Shown: in pieces, positions 34,634 to 44,036 of the stretch
Numbering within the stretch: the stretch's first letter is position 1
Layout of the letters: each line of letters starts with the position of its first letter
NCBI GenBank assembly: GCA_037445025.1
Contig: JBBILI010000019.1
Span: 31,863 to 95,862 of the forward strand
DNA from: CAIQQQ01 sp037445025
GTDB taxonomy: Bacteria > Pseudomonadota > Alphaproteobacteria > Acetobacterales > Acetobacteraceae
Reading direction: 5' to 3'
Length of the DNA stretch: 64,000 bases
Notes under the pieces: model-generated
What the model saw: only the letters and a program-made list of their open reading frames with translations
What the model was told of the DNA's origin: nothing
The model's database searches: none
Position numbers and translations under genes: made by a program

Positions 34634-34640
34634 AGCGGGG

Positions 34641-35612
34641 ATGGATGTGTCGACGATTTCGTTTCGCTCAGAAGCCTTTGCCCGTGGTGCGCGCATGCTG
34701 CGCACCGCGCTCGGGCCGTCGATCGCGGCATACCTGGACGACCCCAGCATCGTCGAGGTGATGCTCAACCCCGACGGCCGTCTCTGGATCGATCGGCTAT
34801 CAGGCGGGCTTGAGGACACAGGCTGCCGCGTGACCCCCGCCGATGCCGAACGCATCGTGCGACTGGTCGCCCACCATGTCGGCGTCGAAGTTCACGCGGG
34901 ATCGCCTCGCGTTTCCGCCGAGCTGCCGGAAAGCGGGGAGCGGTTCGAGGGACTGGTGCCCCCGGTGGTGGCCGCGCCCTGCTTCGCCATCCGTCGCCCG
35001 GCCGTCGCGGTGTTCACGCTCGGCGATTACGTCCAGGCCGGCATCATGTCGGGCTGCCAGGCCGAGTTGCTGCGGATCGCGGTGGCCGCCCGCAAGAACA
35101 TCCTCGTCGCCGGCGGCACCTCGACCGGCAAGACCACGCTGGTCAACGCGCTGCTGGCCGAAGTCGCCAAGACCGGCGATCGCGTGGTGCTGATCGAGGA
35201 TACGCGCGAGCTGCAATGCGCGGCGCCGAACCTCGTTTCGCTCCGCACCAAGGAAGGCGCTGCCTCGCTTTCTGATCTCGTTCGGTCATCGCTCCGGCTG
35301 CGGCCCGACCGAATCCCGATCGGCGAGGTGCGCGGCGCCGAGGCGCTCGATCTCCTCAAAGCCTGGGGAACCGGCCACCCCGGCGGCGTCGGCACCCTGC
35401 ACGCGGGCTCCGCCATCGGCGCGCTGCGACGGCTGGAGCAGCTCATCCAGGAAGCCGTCGTCACCGTGCCCCGCGCGCTGATCGCCGAGACCATCGACGT
35501 GATCGCGGTCCTGTCCGGGCGGGGCGCTGCCCGCCGCCTTGCCGAACTCGCCGCCGTCGGGGACCTCGGTCCGGACGGCGATTACGTCCTCACCCCAGCA
35601 GGAGAGCCCTGA
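34641..35612 (+). CDS. trbB: TrbB conjugal transfer ATPase (VirB11-like)
   Basis: Cytoplasmic hexameric traffic ATPase that powers pilus assembly. 323 aa. Walker A VAGGTSTGKTTLVNALLAE near residue 158, Asp box VVLIEDTRELQC, Walker B region IPIGEVRGAEALDLLKAW and the His box TGHPGGVGTLHAG. First gene of the trb operon; its stop and the trbC start share one base. A GTG two codons downstream is better spaced from the GCGGGG run than the ATG at 34641. Confidence 0.95.
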   Translation: MDVSTISFRSEAFARGARMLRTALGPSIAAYLDDPSIVEVMLNPDGRLWIDRLSGGLEDTGCRVTPADAERIVRLVAHHVGVEVHAGSPRVSAELPESGERFEGLVPPVVAAPCFAIRRPAVAVFTLGDYVQAGIMSGCQAELLRIAVAARKNILVAGGTSTGKTTLVNALLAEVAKTGDRVVLIEDTRELQCAAPNLVSLRTKEGAASLSDLVRSSLRLRPDRIPIGEVRGAEALDLLKAWGTGHPGGVGTLHAGSAIGALRRLEQLIQEAVVTVPRALIAETIDVIAVLSGRGAARRLAELAAVGDLGPDGDYVLTPAGEP

Positions 35613-35932
35613 TGCTGAACCGTCTTCGTGACCGCTTGGCGACGGCGTCCGCCTTCGCTTTCTTCGTCCTCGCCACCGCGCCGGCCTATGCCGCCGGCTC
35701 CAACATGCCGTGGGAACAGCCGCTGACGCAGATCCTGGATTCTATCCAGGGGCCGGTCGCCAAAGTCGTTTCGGTAATCGTCATCATCACCACCGGCCTG
35801 ACATTGGCCTTCGGCGAAACCTCCGGCGGCTTCCGCCGGCTGATCCAGATCGTCTTCGGGCTCAGCATCGCCTTTGCGGCCTCCAGCTTCTTCCTGACCT
35901 TCTTCCAGTTCGGCGGCGGGGCGCTGGTCTGA
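35612..35932 (+). CDS. trbC: TrbC conjugal pilin (VirB2-like)
   Basis: 106-aa prepilin. Long signal peptide to about residue 28 (APAYAAGS), then two hydrophobic helices (about 48-68 and 80-102) with a short polar GETSGGFRRL loop. This is the expected pilin layout, and TraF (1404) would cyclise it. The stop overlaps the trbD start. Confidence 0.93.
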   Translation: MLNRLRDRLATASAFAFFVLATAPAYAAGSNMPWEQPLTQILDSIQGPVAKVVSVIVIITTGLTLAFGETSGGFRRLIQIVFGLSIAFAASSFFLTFFQFGGGALV

Positions 35933-36201
35933 TGGACCAAGCCGAACCGATCGCGGGGTTCTACGCGCCCGTCCATCGCGCGCTGACCGAGCCGATCCTG
36001 CTCGGCGGCGCGCCGCGCTCCGTTGCCATCCTGAACGGTACGCTCGCCGCGGCCGTTGGTCTTGGCTTGCGCCTCTGGGTCGTGGGCGGCGCCATCTGGC
36101 TCATCGGCCATCTCGCCGCGGTCTGGGCCGCCAAGCGCGATCCCGCCTTCGTCGATGTCGTGCGGCGGCACCTGCATTACCCGCAGCATCTGGTGGCGTG
36201 A
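35932..36201 (+). CDS. trbD: TrbD (VirB3-like) inner-membrane protein
   Basis: 89 aa. It begins with the polar GFYAPVHRALTEPILLGGAP motif typical of VirB3/TrbD, followed by two membrane helices (about residues 30-45 and 50-68) and DPAFVDVVRRHLHYPQHL. It is encoded between the pilin and the VirB4-like ATPase, as in all P-type systems. Confidence 0.93.
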   Translation: MDQAEPIAGFYAPVHRALTEPILLGGAPRSVAILNGTLAAAVGLGLRLWVVGGAIWLIGHLAAVWAAKRDPAFVDVVRRHLHYPQHLVA

Positions 36202-36208
36202 GGGCGCC

Positions 36209-38641
36209 ATGATGAACCTCGCCGAATACCGCCACCGCAGCCAAAGCCTGGCCGATTTCCTGCCCTGGGCGGCATTGGTCGAGAAAGGCGTCATCCTCAA
36301 CAAGGACGGCTCCTTCCAGCGCACGGCGCGGTTCCGTGGGCCGGACCTGGACTCCGCGACGCCGGCTGAACTGGTCGCCATCACCGGCCGCCTCAACAAC
36401 GCGTTGCGCCGTCTCGGCTCCGGCTGGGCGATCTTCATCGAGGCTCAGCGCCTGCCAGCCAATCGCTATTCGGAGAGTGCTTTCCCCGACGCCGCCTCGC
36501 GTCTGGTCGATGCCGAACGCCGGGCGCAGTTCGAAGAAGAAGGCGCCCACTTCGAGAGCCAGTATTTTCTGACGCTGGTCTGGCTGCCGCCAGCCGAGGA
36601 TGCCGCCCGCGCCGAGGCCTGGCTCTATGAAGGCCGCGCCCGTGACTGCGCCGATTGGCGCGCGGCGCTGGCGGGCTTCATCGACCGCACCGATCGGGTG
36701 CTGGCGCTGATCGAGGGTTTTATGCCCGAGGCGGAATGGCTCGATGACCCCGAGACGCTGACCTACCTGCACTCCTGCATATCGACCCGCCGGCAGCGTG
36801 TGCGCGTTCCTGAAACCCCGATGCACCTGGACGCCATTCTGGTGGACGAGGAACTGACCGGCGGCCTCGAACCGCAACTCGGCAGCGCGCATCTGCGCAC
36901 GCTGACCATCATGGGCTTCCCGTCTCGCACCTGGCCGGGGCTGCTCGACGACCTGAACCGGCTCGCCTTTCCCTATCGCTGGTCCACCCGCGCGATCTGC
37001 ATGGACAAGACCGACGCCACCAAGGTGCTCGGCCGCATCCGCCGGCAATGGTTCGCCAAACGCAAATCGATCATGGCGATCCTGAAGGAGGTGATGACCA
37101 ACGAAGCGTCCGTCCTGATGGACAGCGACGCCGCGAACAAGGCGCTCGACGCCGATCAGGCCTTGCAGGAACTCGGTTCCGATCTGGTCGGCCAGGCCTA
37201 TGTCACGGCCACCATCACCGTCTGGGATGCCGATCCCCGCGTCGCGGAAGAACGCCAGCGCCTGGTCGAGAAGACCATCCAGGGCCGGGACTTCACCTGC
37301 ATGCGCGAGACGGTGAACGCCATCGAGGCGTGGCTCGGATCGTTGCCGGGCCACGTCTACGCCAATGTCCGCCAGCCGCCGGTCTCCACGCTCAACCTCG
37401 CCCACATGATGCCGTTCTCGGCCGTGTGGGCGGGGCCGGATCGGGATGAGCATTTTGGTGGGCCGCCGTTGTTCTTCGCGCGAACCGAAGGCTCCACCCC
37501 GTTCCGGTTCTCGCTGCATGTCGGCGATGTCGGGCATACGCTGATCGTGGGGCCGACCGGCGCCGGCAAGAGCGTGTTGCTGGCGCTGATGGCGCTCCAG
37601 TTCCGCCGTTATACCGGCGCGCAAATCTTCGCCTTCGATTTCGGCGGCTCGATCCGCGCCGCCGCATTGTCGATGGGCGGCGATTGGCACGATCTCGGCG
37701 GCGCGCTGGCCGACGACATCACTGAACCCGTCGCTCTCCAGCCGCTGTCGCGGATCGACGATACCGGAGATCGCGCCTGGGCAGCCGATTGGGTTGCGGC
37801 GTTGTTGGCGCGTGAGTCGGTCACGGTAACCCCGGAACTGAAGGAGCATCTATGGTCCGCGCTGACTTCGCTCGCCTCCGCACCGGTGGCGGAACGGACG
37901 ATCACCGGTCTCTCTGTTCTGTTGCAGTCCAATGCGCTGAAGCAGGCTTTGCAGCCCTACACGCTGAATGGCCCTTGGGGGCGGCTGCTCGATGCCGACA
38001 ACGAGCGTCTCGGCGAGGCGGATGTTCAGGCGTTCGAGACCGAGGGGCTGATGGGCGCGGGCGCCGCGCCCGCCGTGCTGTCCTACCTGTTCCACCGGAT
38101 CGAGGATCGTTTCGACGGCCGGCCTACGCTACTCATCATCGACGAAGGCTGGCTCGCCCTCGACGACAAAGGCTTCGCCGGCCAGTTGCGCGAATGGCTG
38201 AAGACGCTGCGGAAGAAGAATGCGAGCGTCATCTTCGCCACGCAGTCGCTGGCCGATATCGACGGCAGCGCCATCGCGCCCGCGATCATCGAAAGCTGTC
38301 CGACGCGGCTGTTCCTGCCAAATGAGCGCGCGCTCGAACCTCAGATCGCGACCATTTACCGCCGCTTCGGGCTGAACGATCGGCAGATCGAAATCCTCAG
38401 CCGCTCGACGCCCAAGCGCGACTATTACTGCCAGTCGCGGCGCGGCAATCGCCTGTTCGAGCTGGGCCTCTCCGAGGTCGCACTCGCGTTCACCGCTGCC
38501 TCATCGAAAACCGATCAGGCCGCTATCGCAACGCTCATGGGGGAGGCAGGCAAAGCCGGTTTCGCCGCCGCGTGGCTGCGCTCCAAAGGGCTGCATTGGG
38601 CGGTCGATCTGCTCATCCAGAAATCAGAGGTCTCGAAGTGA
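36209..38641 (+). CDS. trbE: TrbE conjugal transfer ATPase (VirB4-like)
   Basis: Large inner-membrane-associated ATPase, 810 aa. N-terminal CagE/TrbE domain (AEYRHRSQSLADFLPWAALV, GVILNKDGSFQRTARFRGPD), then the motor: Walker A TLIVGPTGAGKSVLLALMAL near residue 450, Walker B TLLIIDEGWLALDDKGFAGQ near 640 and the ASVIFATQSLADI motif. I start at the first of two adjacent ATGs (36209), 7 nt after trbD. Its stop overlaps the trbJ GTG. Confidence 0.95.
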   Translation: MMNLAEYRHRSQSLADFLPWAALVEKGVILNKDGSFQRTARFRGPDLDSATPAELVAITGRLNNALRRLGSGWAIFIEAQRLPANRYSESAFPDAASRLVDAERRAQFEEEGAHFESQYFLTLVWLPPAEDAARAEAWLYEGRARDCADWRAALAGFIDRTDRVLALIEGFMPEAEWLDDPETLTYLHSCISTRRQRVRVPETPMHLDAILVDEELTGGLEPQLGSAHLRTLTIMGFPSRTWPGLLDDLNRLAFPYRWSTRAICMDKTDATKVLGRIRRQWFAKRKSIMAILKEVMTNEASVLMDSDAANKALDADQALQELGSDLVGQAYVTATITVWDADPRVAEERQRLVEKTIQGRDFTCMRETVNAIEAWLGSLPGHVYANVRQPPVSTLNLAHMMPFSAVWAGPDRDEHFGGPPLFFARTEGSTPFRFSLHVGDVGHTLIVGPTGAGKSVLLALMALQFRRYTGAQIFAFDFGGSIRAAALSMGGDWHDLGGALADDITEPVALQPLSRIDDTGDRAWAADWVAALLARESVTVTPELKEHLWSALTSLASAPVAERTITGLSVLLQSNALKQALQPYTLNGPWGRLLDADNERLGEADVQAFETEGLMGAGAAPAVLSYLFHRIEDRFDGRPTLLIIDEGWLALDDKGFAGQLREWLKTLRKKNASVIFATQSLADIDGSAIAPAIIESCPTRLFLPNERALEPQIATIYRRFGLNDRQIEILSRSTPKRDYYCQSRRGNRLFELGLSEVALAFTAASSKTDQAAIATLMGEAGKAGFAAAWLRSKGLHWAVDLLIQKSEVSK

Positions 38642-39381
38642 CCCGTCATCGTCTCCGCGCCGCGCTCGCGGCCAGCGTTGCCATGCTCACACTCGCCACA
38701 GCAAGCTTGCCAGCGCAAGCGCAATGGATCGTCTATGATCCGACAAATTTCTCTCAGAATGTGCTGACGGCTGCGCGCGAGTTGCAGCAGGTCAACCAGA
38801 ATATCCAAAGCCTGGAAAACCAGGCCACGATGCTGATCAACCAGGCCAAGAACCTGGCGAGCCTACCCTATTCGTCGCTGACCCAGCTCGAAGCGTCGAT
38901 CCAGCGCACTGAGCAACTGCTGATGCAGGCGCAGAACATCGCTTACAGCGTCACGACGATCGACCAGGCATTCGCCCAGGTCTATCCGCAAAGCTATTCG
39001 GGATCGACGTCAAATACGCAACTCCTGGCCGACGCACAGACGCGCTGGCAGAACGCGCGCGCTGGCTATCAGGATTCCATGAACGTCCAGGCGGGCGTCG
39101 TGCAGAATCTCCAGAACGCCCAGACGCAAATCAGCGCGCTGGTCTCCTCCAGCCAGTCGGCGAGCGGCGCGCTCCAGGCGGCGCAGTCCGGCAACCAGAT
39201 CATGGGCCTCGCGGCGCAGCAGCTCGCCGATCTCACGGGCGTCATTGCCGCGATGGCGCGCGCGCAAAGCCTCGACAATGCCGGCCGGCTGGAGAGCGAG
39301 GCGCAGGGCCGGCAGCAGATGCAGAACTTCCTGAATTACGGCACCGGCTATCAGCCCGGCAACGCACAGATGTTCCATTGA
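38638..39381 (+). CDS. trbJ: TrbJ (VirB5-like) pilus-associated protein
   Basis: 247 aa. Signal peptide residues 1-27 (LPAQAQW). The mature protein is mostly helical coiled coil, rich in Gln and Asn: ELQQVNQNIQSLENQATMLI and QAGVVQNLQNAQTQISALVS. That is the TrbJ/VirB5 pattern of a pilus-tip or assembly protein. GTG start overlapping the trbE stop. Confidence 0.92.
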   Translation: MTRHRLRAALAASVAMLTLATASLPAQAQWIVYDPTNFSQNVLTAARELQQVNQNIQSLENQATMLINQAKNLASLPYSSLTQLEASIQRTEQLLMQAQNIAYSVTTIDQAFAQVYPQSYSGSTSNTQLLADAQTRWQNARAGYQDSMNVQAGVVQNLQNAQTQISALVSSSQSASGALQAAQSGNQIMGLAAQQLADLTGVIAAMARAQSLDNAGRLESEAQGRQQMQNFLNYGTGYQPGNAQMFH

Positions 39382-39662
39382 TGCGCGGTCGGATTCTCAA
39401 TGTCCCTGCCATCGGCCGCGCGGCGGGATGCCTGCTGGTTGCCGCTGCTATTATCGCGGCGGCCGTGCAGTTTCACCGACAGGGCGCGGCACAGCCTCGG
39501 CCAATATCTCCGGTGGCGTCTCATCCTGATGCATTGGCGGCCGCTATGGCACGTTGCCAGACGCTCGGCATGGCGGCAGAGACCGATGCAGCCTGCCAAG
39601 CAGCATGGGCCGAAAACCGCCGTCGCTTTTTCAATGATTCGTCAGCGCCGGAGGCTCGGTAA
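39381..39662 (+). CDS. TrbK-alt putative entry-exclusion protein
   Basis: 93 aa. An N-terminal hydrophobic anchor (about residues 10-28) is followed by a small periplasmic domain with two cysteines (MARCQTLGM and DAACQAAWAENRRRFF), the pattern of the alternative TrbK family. Such proteins block redundant transfer into cells that already carry the element. The start shares one base with the trbJ stop. Confidence 0.87.
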   Translation: MRGRILNVPAIGRAAGCLLVAAAIIAAAVQFHRQGAAQPRPISPVASHPDALAAAMARCQTLGMAAETDAACQAAWAENRRRFFNDSSAPEAR

Positions 39663-39667
39663 TCGCC

Positions 39668-40945
39668 ATGGGCGGTGCCGGCGTCATCGACGGGTTCCTT
39701 GCGACCTTCACGCAATATATCGATTCCGGCTTCGGCGTGGTACAGGGCGACGTGCGCTGGTTGGCCGGCGTGCTGATCGGCATCGACATCACGCTCGCCG
39801 GTCTCTTCTGGGCGCTGGCGCCCGACGAGGACGTGCTCGCCCGGCTGATCAAGAAAACGCTGTACATCGGCGTCTTCGCCTTCATCATCGGCCACTACAA
39901 CAACCTCGCGCAAATCATCTACAACTCCTTCGCCGGGCTCGGCATCGAGGCAGGCGGCGGCGCGATGACCGCGTCGCAGCTTCTACAGCCCGGCAAGCTC
40001 GCTCAGGTCGGCATCGATGCCGGCAAGCCCATTCTGACGTCGATCTCCGGGATGATGGGTTTCACCAGCGTCTTTGCGAACCTGGTGCAGATCATCATCC
40101 TGCTCGTCGCCTGGATGATCGTGGTCATCAGCTTCTTCATTATGGCGATTCAGCTCTTCGTGAGCCTGATCGAGTTCAAGCTGACCACGCTCGCCGGGTT
40201 CGTGCTGGTGCCTTTCGGACTGTTCGGGCGCGCCGCCTTCCTCGCCGAGAAGGTGCTCGGCAACGTCGTTTCGTCCGGTGTGAAAATTCTGGTGCTGGCC
40301 GTGATCGTAGGCATCGGTTCGACGATCTTTGGCCAGTTCACCAACGGCTTCAACAATCCGCCGACCATCTCCGACGCGCTGACGCTAATTCTTGCGTCCC
40401 TCGCGCTGCTCGGTCTCTCGATTTACGGCCCAGGCATCGCCAACGGCCTGATCGCCGGCGGCCCACAGCTTGGCGCCGGGGCCGCCGTCGGCACGGGTCT
40501 CGCCGTGGCCGGCTTTGGCGCCGCGGGCGCCGGGCTTATGACCGGTGGCGTCGGCGCCATTGGTGCTGCCGGCGGTGCCGTGGCAGGCGCCGCGCGCGGC
40601 GGTGCTTCGATCGCGGGTGCTGCCACCACGGCTTATCGCGCCGGCGGCATGTCCGGCGTCGCCGAGGCCGCCGGCTCTGCCGCGCTTAGCCCGCTACGGC
40701 GTGCCGCCGCCAGCATGCGCGAAAACTTTGCCGCCGGCGGTAGGGCCGTGACGGGAGAAGGGTCGGGTGGCGGCGCGCCCGGTGCCGCCGCCAGTCAAGC
40801 CGAGGCCTCGGGGCCGCCCGCATGGGCGCGGCGGATGCAGCGCAACCAATCCATCAGCCGCGGCGCCAGCGCCGCCCATCAGGCGATCCGCTCCGGCGAC
40901 CATCCGTCGAGTGGCAGCGGCATCGACTTGTCCGAAGGGGAATGA
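39668..40945 (+). CDS. trbL: TrbL (VirB6-like) polytopic channel protein
   Basis: 425 aa. About six membrane helices between residues 25 and 260 (for example DVRWLAGVLIGIDITLAGLF, VQIIILLVAWMIVVISFFIM). The family-typical LTTLAGFVLVPFGLFGRAAF segment is present. A glycine/alanine-rich tract (about 265-340) and a polar tail complete it. Confidence 0.94.
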   Translation: MGGAGVIDGFLATFTQYIDSGFGVVQGDVRWLAGVLIGIDITLAGLFWALAPDEDVLARLIKKTLYIGVFAFIIGHYNNLAQIIYNSFAGLGIEAGGGAMTASQLLQPGKLAQVGIDAGKPILTSISGMMGFTSVFANLVQIIILLVAWMIVVISFFIMAIQLFVSLIEFKLTTLAGFVLVPFGLFGRAAFLAEKVLGNVVSSGVKILVLAVIVGIGSTIFGQFTNGFNNPPTISDALTLILASLALLGLSIYGPGIANGLIAGGPQLGAGAAVGTGLAVAGFGAAGAGLMTGGVGAIGAAGGAVAGAARGGASIAGAATTAYRAGGMSGVAEAAGSAALSPLRRAAASMRENFAAGGRAVTGEGSGGGAPGAAASQAEASGPPAWARRMQRNQSISRGASAAHQAIRSGDHPSSGSGIDLSEGE

Positions 40946-40948
40946 TCC

Positions 40949-41629
40949 ATGTTCCGAAGGCCCATTGTCCGTTACGGCAAGACACCCGAACCCGAGACGC
41001 CCTACCAGCGCGCCGGCCAGGTCTGGGATGACCGTATTGGCTCTGCCCGCGTCCAGGCGAAGAACTGGCGATTCGCCTTCTTTGGTGCGCTGGCGCTCAG
41101 TGGCGGCCTCGCCGGTGGCCTCGTTTGGCAGTCGGCGCGCGGCACCATCACCCCCTGGGTGGTGCAGGTCGACAAGCTTGGCCAGGCGCAGGCGGTCTCG
41201 CCGGCGACCGCCGACTACCAGCCGACCGATCCGCAGATCGCCTGGCATCTGGCCCGCTTCGTCCAGGAGGTTCGCAGCATTCCCGCCGATCCCGTGGTGC
41301 TGCGGCAGGACTGGCTCGACGCCTACAACTACGTCACCGACAAGGGCGCGCTGGCGCTGAACGATTACGCGCGCACCAGCGATCCCTTCTCGAAAGTCGG
41401 CAAAACACAAGTTGCCGTCGAGGTCTCGAGCGTCATCCGCGCCTCAGCGGACAGCTTCCGCGTGGCCTGGACGGAGCGGCGCTACGTCGATGATGCGCTG
41501 GCCGCCACCGAGCGCTGGAGCGCCATCCTCACCATCGTGGTGCAGCCGCCGACCGACGCCGATCGGCTGAAGAAGAACCCGCTGGGCGTCTACGTCCATG
41601 CCCTCAACTGGTCAAAGGAACTCGGCTGA
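40949..41629 (+). CDS. trbF: TrbF (VirB8-like) assembly factor
   Basis: 226 aa. One membrane span (about residues 40-60, FAFFGALALSGGLAGGLVW), then a periplasmic NTF2-like domain with the TrbF pattern TPWVVQVDKLGQAQAVSPA and FRVAWTERRYVDDALAATER. It is 3 bases after trbL and overlaps trbG by one base. Confidence 0.94.
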   Translation: MFRRPIVRYGKTPEPETPYQRAGQVWDDRIGSARVQAKNWRFAFFGALALSGGLAGGLVWQSARGTITPWVVQVDKLGQAQAVSPATADYQPTDPQIAWHLARFVQEVRSIPADPVVLRQDWLDAYNYVTDKGALALNDYARTSDPFSKVGKTQVAVEVSSVIRASADSFRVAWTERRYVDDALAATERWSAILTIVVQPPTDADRLKKNPLGVYVHALNWSKELG

Positions 41630-42615
41630 TGCGCGTGAGATCCCTCGCAATCCTTCTGCTTGCCGGCACGTCGCTCGGCGCCTGCTCCACCTGGAAGCCG
41701 CCGGCAATCAAATACGACGACACACCGAAACAGGCGGTGCTGGCGCCCGATCCGCCGAAGCCGGTGGAGATCGTGCAGTTGCCGCAGCCTCTGCCGCTGC
41801 CCGGCCAGCTCAAGCCGATCCCCGGCGCTCGCACCGCGCCCGCTGAAGCCGCCGATCCGCGCGTCCGTGTGGACCAGGCCAATGGCGCTGCCCGCGTCCA
41901 GCCGACGCGGGCCGGCTGCATCAATGCCGTGCAGATCTATCCGTTCTCGGATGGCGCGCTCTACCAGCTCTACGCCGCCCCCGGCGAAATCACCGACATC
42001 GCGCTCGAAGCCGGCGAGCAGCTCGTTGGCACCGGACCGGTCGCCGCGGGCGATACGGTGCGCTGGATCATCGGCGACACCGAGAGCGGATCGGGCGCCA
42101 CCAAGCGGGTCCATATCCTGGTCAAGCCGACGCGGCCGGATCTTGTCACCAACCTGGTAATCAACACCGATCGCCGAACTTATCATCTGGAACTTCGCTC
42201 GGCCGAGAAGACCTATATGGCGTCGGTCTCCTGGGCCTACCCGCAGGATCAGCTCATCGCGCTGCGCCGGCAGAACGCCGCCGCCGATCAGGCCGCGCCC
42301 ATCGCGTCCGGCATCGATATCGGCGCGCTCAATTTCCGCTACCGGATTGAGGGCGACGATCCGGCTTGGCGGCCGCTGCGGACCTTCGACGACGGGCGGC
42401 AGGTCTTCATCGAATTCCCGTCCGGCATCGGCCAGGGCGAAATGCCCCCGCTTTGGGTGATCGGCGCGGAGGGCGGCGCCGAACTGGTGAACTACCGGGT
42501 GCGCGGCAACCACATGATCGTCGACAGGCTGTTCGCAGCGGCCGAGCTGCGGCTCGGCGGCGAACATCAGCAGAAGGTCCGCATCGTTCGCACTGATGGG
42601 AGGCCGCAGTCGTGA
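41629..42615 (+). CDS. trbG: TrbG (VirB9-like) outer-complex protein
   Basis: 328 aa. A lipoprotein-like signal (ILLLAGTSLGACSTWKPP; Cys near residue 19) is followed by a proline-rich linker and the VirB9 beta domain: YPFSDGALYQLYAAPGEITD, YHLELRSAEKTYMASVSWAY and RTFDDGRQVFIEFP. It overlaps trbI by 4 nt. Confidence 0.94.
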   Translation: MRVRSLAILLLAGTSLGACSTWKPPAIKYDDTPKQAVLAPDPPKPVEIVQLPQPLPLPGQLKPIPGARTAPAEAADPRVRVDQANGAARVQPTRAGCINAVQIYPFSDGALYQLYAAPGEITDIALEAGEQLVGTGPVAAGDTVRWIIGDTESGSGATKRVHILVKPTRPDLVTNLVINTDRRTYHLELRSAEKTYMASVSWAYPQDQLIALRRQNAAADQAAPIASGIDIGALNFRYRIEGDDPAWRPLRTFDDGRQVFIEFPSGIGQGEMPPLWVIGAEGGAELVNYRVRGNHMIVDRLFAAAELRLGGEHQQKVRIVRTDGRPQS

Positions 42616-43784
42616 CCGAGGGCGCGAACGATACGGGCGGCGACGGGCGGCCGGCGGTCGAGATGCGCCTTCGCCCGAGCCGCGCGCCGGTCACGAGGCT
42701 TTCGCGCAAGGTGCTGTTGGGCCTGGGCACGGTGGCTGCCGTCGGGATCGGCGGCGCGCTATTCTTCGCGTTGCGCCCCCAGCATCAGACCGGCGGGTCA
42801 GAACTCTACAACACCAGCAACCGGACGACGCCGGACGGGCTGGCCAACCTCCCACGCGACTACACCGGCCTCCCGCATAACGCACCGCAGCTCGGCCCGC
42901 CGCTGCCGGGTGACCTCGGCCGGCCGATGGTGAATGCCGGCACGGCCGCGCCCGGCATGCCGCAGCCGGCGGCGGGACCGACCCCTGAGCAGCAGCGTAT
43001 CGCGCAGGAGCAGGAGGCCGCGCGCACCAGCCACCTGTTCGCGACGACCAATGCCGGCCAAACGGCGTCCGCCGTCTTTCCTGCGGCGGCAGCGCTGCCA
43101 AGCGCCGCGCCCAACGCCGCAGGTTCGCCGGGGCTGACCTCCCAAGACCACAAGCTCGCCTTCCTGAACGGCGACGTCGATCGGCGGACGGTCAGCCCCG
43201 ATCGCGTCGAGGCGCCTGCCAGCACCAATATCCTCCAGGCCGGCGCGGTAATCGCTGCGTCGCTGCTGACGGGGCTGCGTTCCGATCTGCCTGGGCAGGT
43301 GACCGCTCAGGTCACCGAGAACGTCTACGACAGCCCGACCGGCCGTATTCTGCTGATCCCGCAAGGTGCTCGGCTCGTAGGCCAGTACGACGCCCAGGTG
43401 GCCTTCGGCCAATCCCGCGCACTGCTGGTCTGGAACCGTCTGATCATGCCGAACGGCCGCTCGATCGTTTTGGAACGTCAGCCTGGCGCCGACCCCGAGG
43501 GCTATGCCGGCCTGGAGGACCAGGTCGATAACCACTGGGGCATGCTGTTCAAGGCGGCGATCCTCTCGACCCTGCTCAGCGTCGGCTCCGAGGCCGGCAC
43601 CAGCGACAATGAGAACTCCCTCGTCCAGGCCATCCGCCAGGGCGCTTCGCAGAGCTTCAGCCAAGTCGGCGAGCAGGTGGTCGGCCGATCACTGAACGTG
43701 CAGCCGACCATCACCATTCGGCCGGGTTTCCCGGTCCGGGTTCTGGTGACCCACGACCTCGTTCTCGAACCCTACCAGAGCTGA
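42612..43784 (+). CDS. trbI: TrbI (VirB10-like) channel scaffold
   Basis: 390 aa spanning both membranes: inner-membrane helix at about residues 38-56, a proline/alanine-rich periplasmic linker, then the VirB10 beta barrel (LLTGLRSDLPGQVTAQVTEN, GRILLIPQGARLVGQYDAQV, NGRSIVLERQPGADPEGYAG). GTG start overlapping the trbG stop. Confidence 0.95.
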   Translation: MTEGANDTGGDGRPAVEMRLRPSRAPVTRLSRKVLLGLGTVAAVGIGGALFFALRPQHQTGGSELYNTSNRTTPDGLANLPRDYTGLPHNAPQLGPPLPGDLGRPMVNAGTAAPGMPQPAAGPTPEQQRIAQEQEAARTSHLFATTNAGQTASAVFPAAAALPSAAPNAAGSPGLTSQDHKLAFLNGDVDRRTVSPDRVEAPASTNILQAGAVIAASLLTGLRSDLPGQVTAQVTENVYDSPTGRILLIPQGARLVGQYDAQVAFGQSRALLVWNRLIMPNGRSIVLERQPGADPEGYAGLEDQVDNHWGMLFKAAILSTLLSVGSEAGTSDNENSLVQAIRQGASQSFSQVGEQVVGRSLNVQPTITIRPGFPVRVLVTHDLVLEPYQS

Positions 43785-43793
43785 GGACTGATC

Positions 43794-44036
43794 ATGGCCA
43801 AGTTGAAGCTCGGCGCCATCGACGACGACAAGCCAGTGAAGCTTACCATTGAACTTCCGGCCGCCATTCACCGCGATCTCGTCGCCTACGGTCAGGTGCT
43901 GGCGCGCGAGACCGGTCAGGCCGCGCCCGAGCCGGCGAAGCTGATCGCGCCGATGATCGCCCGGTTCATGGCGACGGACCGCGCCTTCGCAAAACTGCGG
44001 CGGCCGCCTCCTGCGCTATCAGACAAGACGACGTGA
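43794..44036 (+). CDS. DUF2274 family protein ending the trb operon
   Basis: 80 aa, no membrane segment. KLKLGAIDDDKPVKLTIELP AAIHRDLVAYG-type start is typical of DUF2274, a small family that follows trbI in these elements; an RHH-like DNA-binding fold is suggested by the strand-helix-helix order. Its last 18 bases overlap the 3' end of the convergent LysR gene. Confidence 0.88.
   Translation: MAKLKLGAIDDDKPVKLTIELPAAIHRDLVAYGQVLARETGQAAPEPAKLIAPMIARFMATDRAFAKLRRPPPALSDKTT

Larger units (their letters stand above)
34244..34640. other. 397-bp junction between cargo and trb operon
   Basis: No gene. It holds the divergent start regions of the DsrE-like gene (leftward) and trbB (rightward), an 11-bp inverted repeat (34471-34538) and a hairpin just before trbB. 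It is less GC-rich by eye than the flanking trb genes. Promoters for both directions must lie here but I cannot assign them with confidence. Confidence 0.6.

Noticed and set aside
40440..40720. Gly/Ala repeats in the trbL 3' half as a DNA repeat array
   Set aside because: They are GGC/GCC-rich codons of a low-complexity tail usual for TrbL, without exact repeat units.
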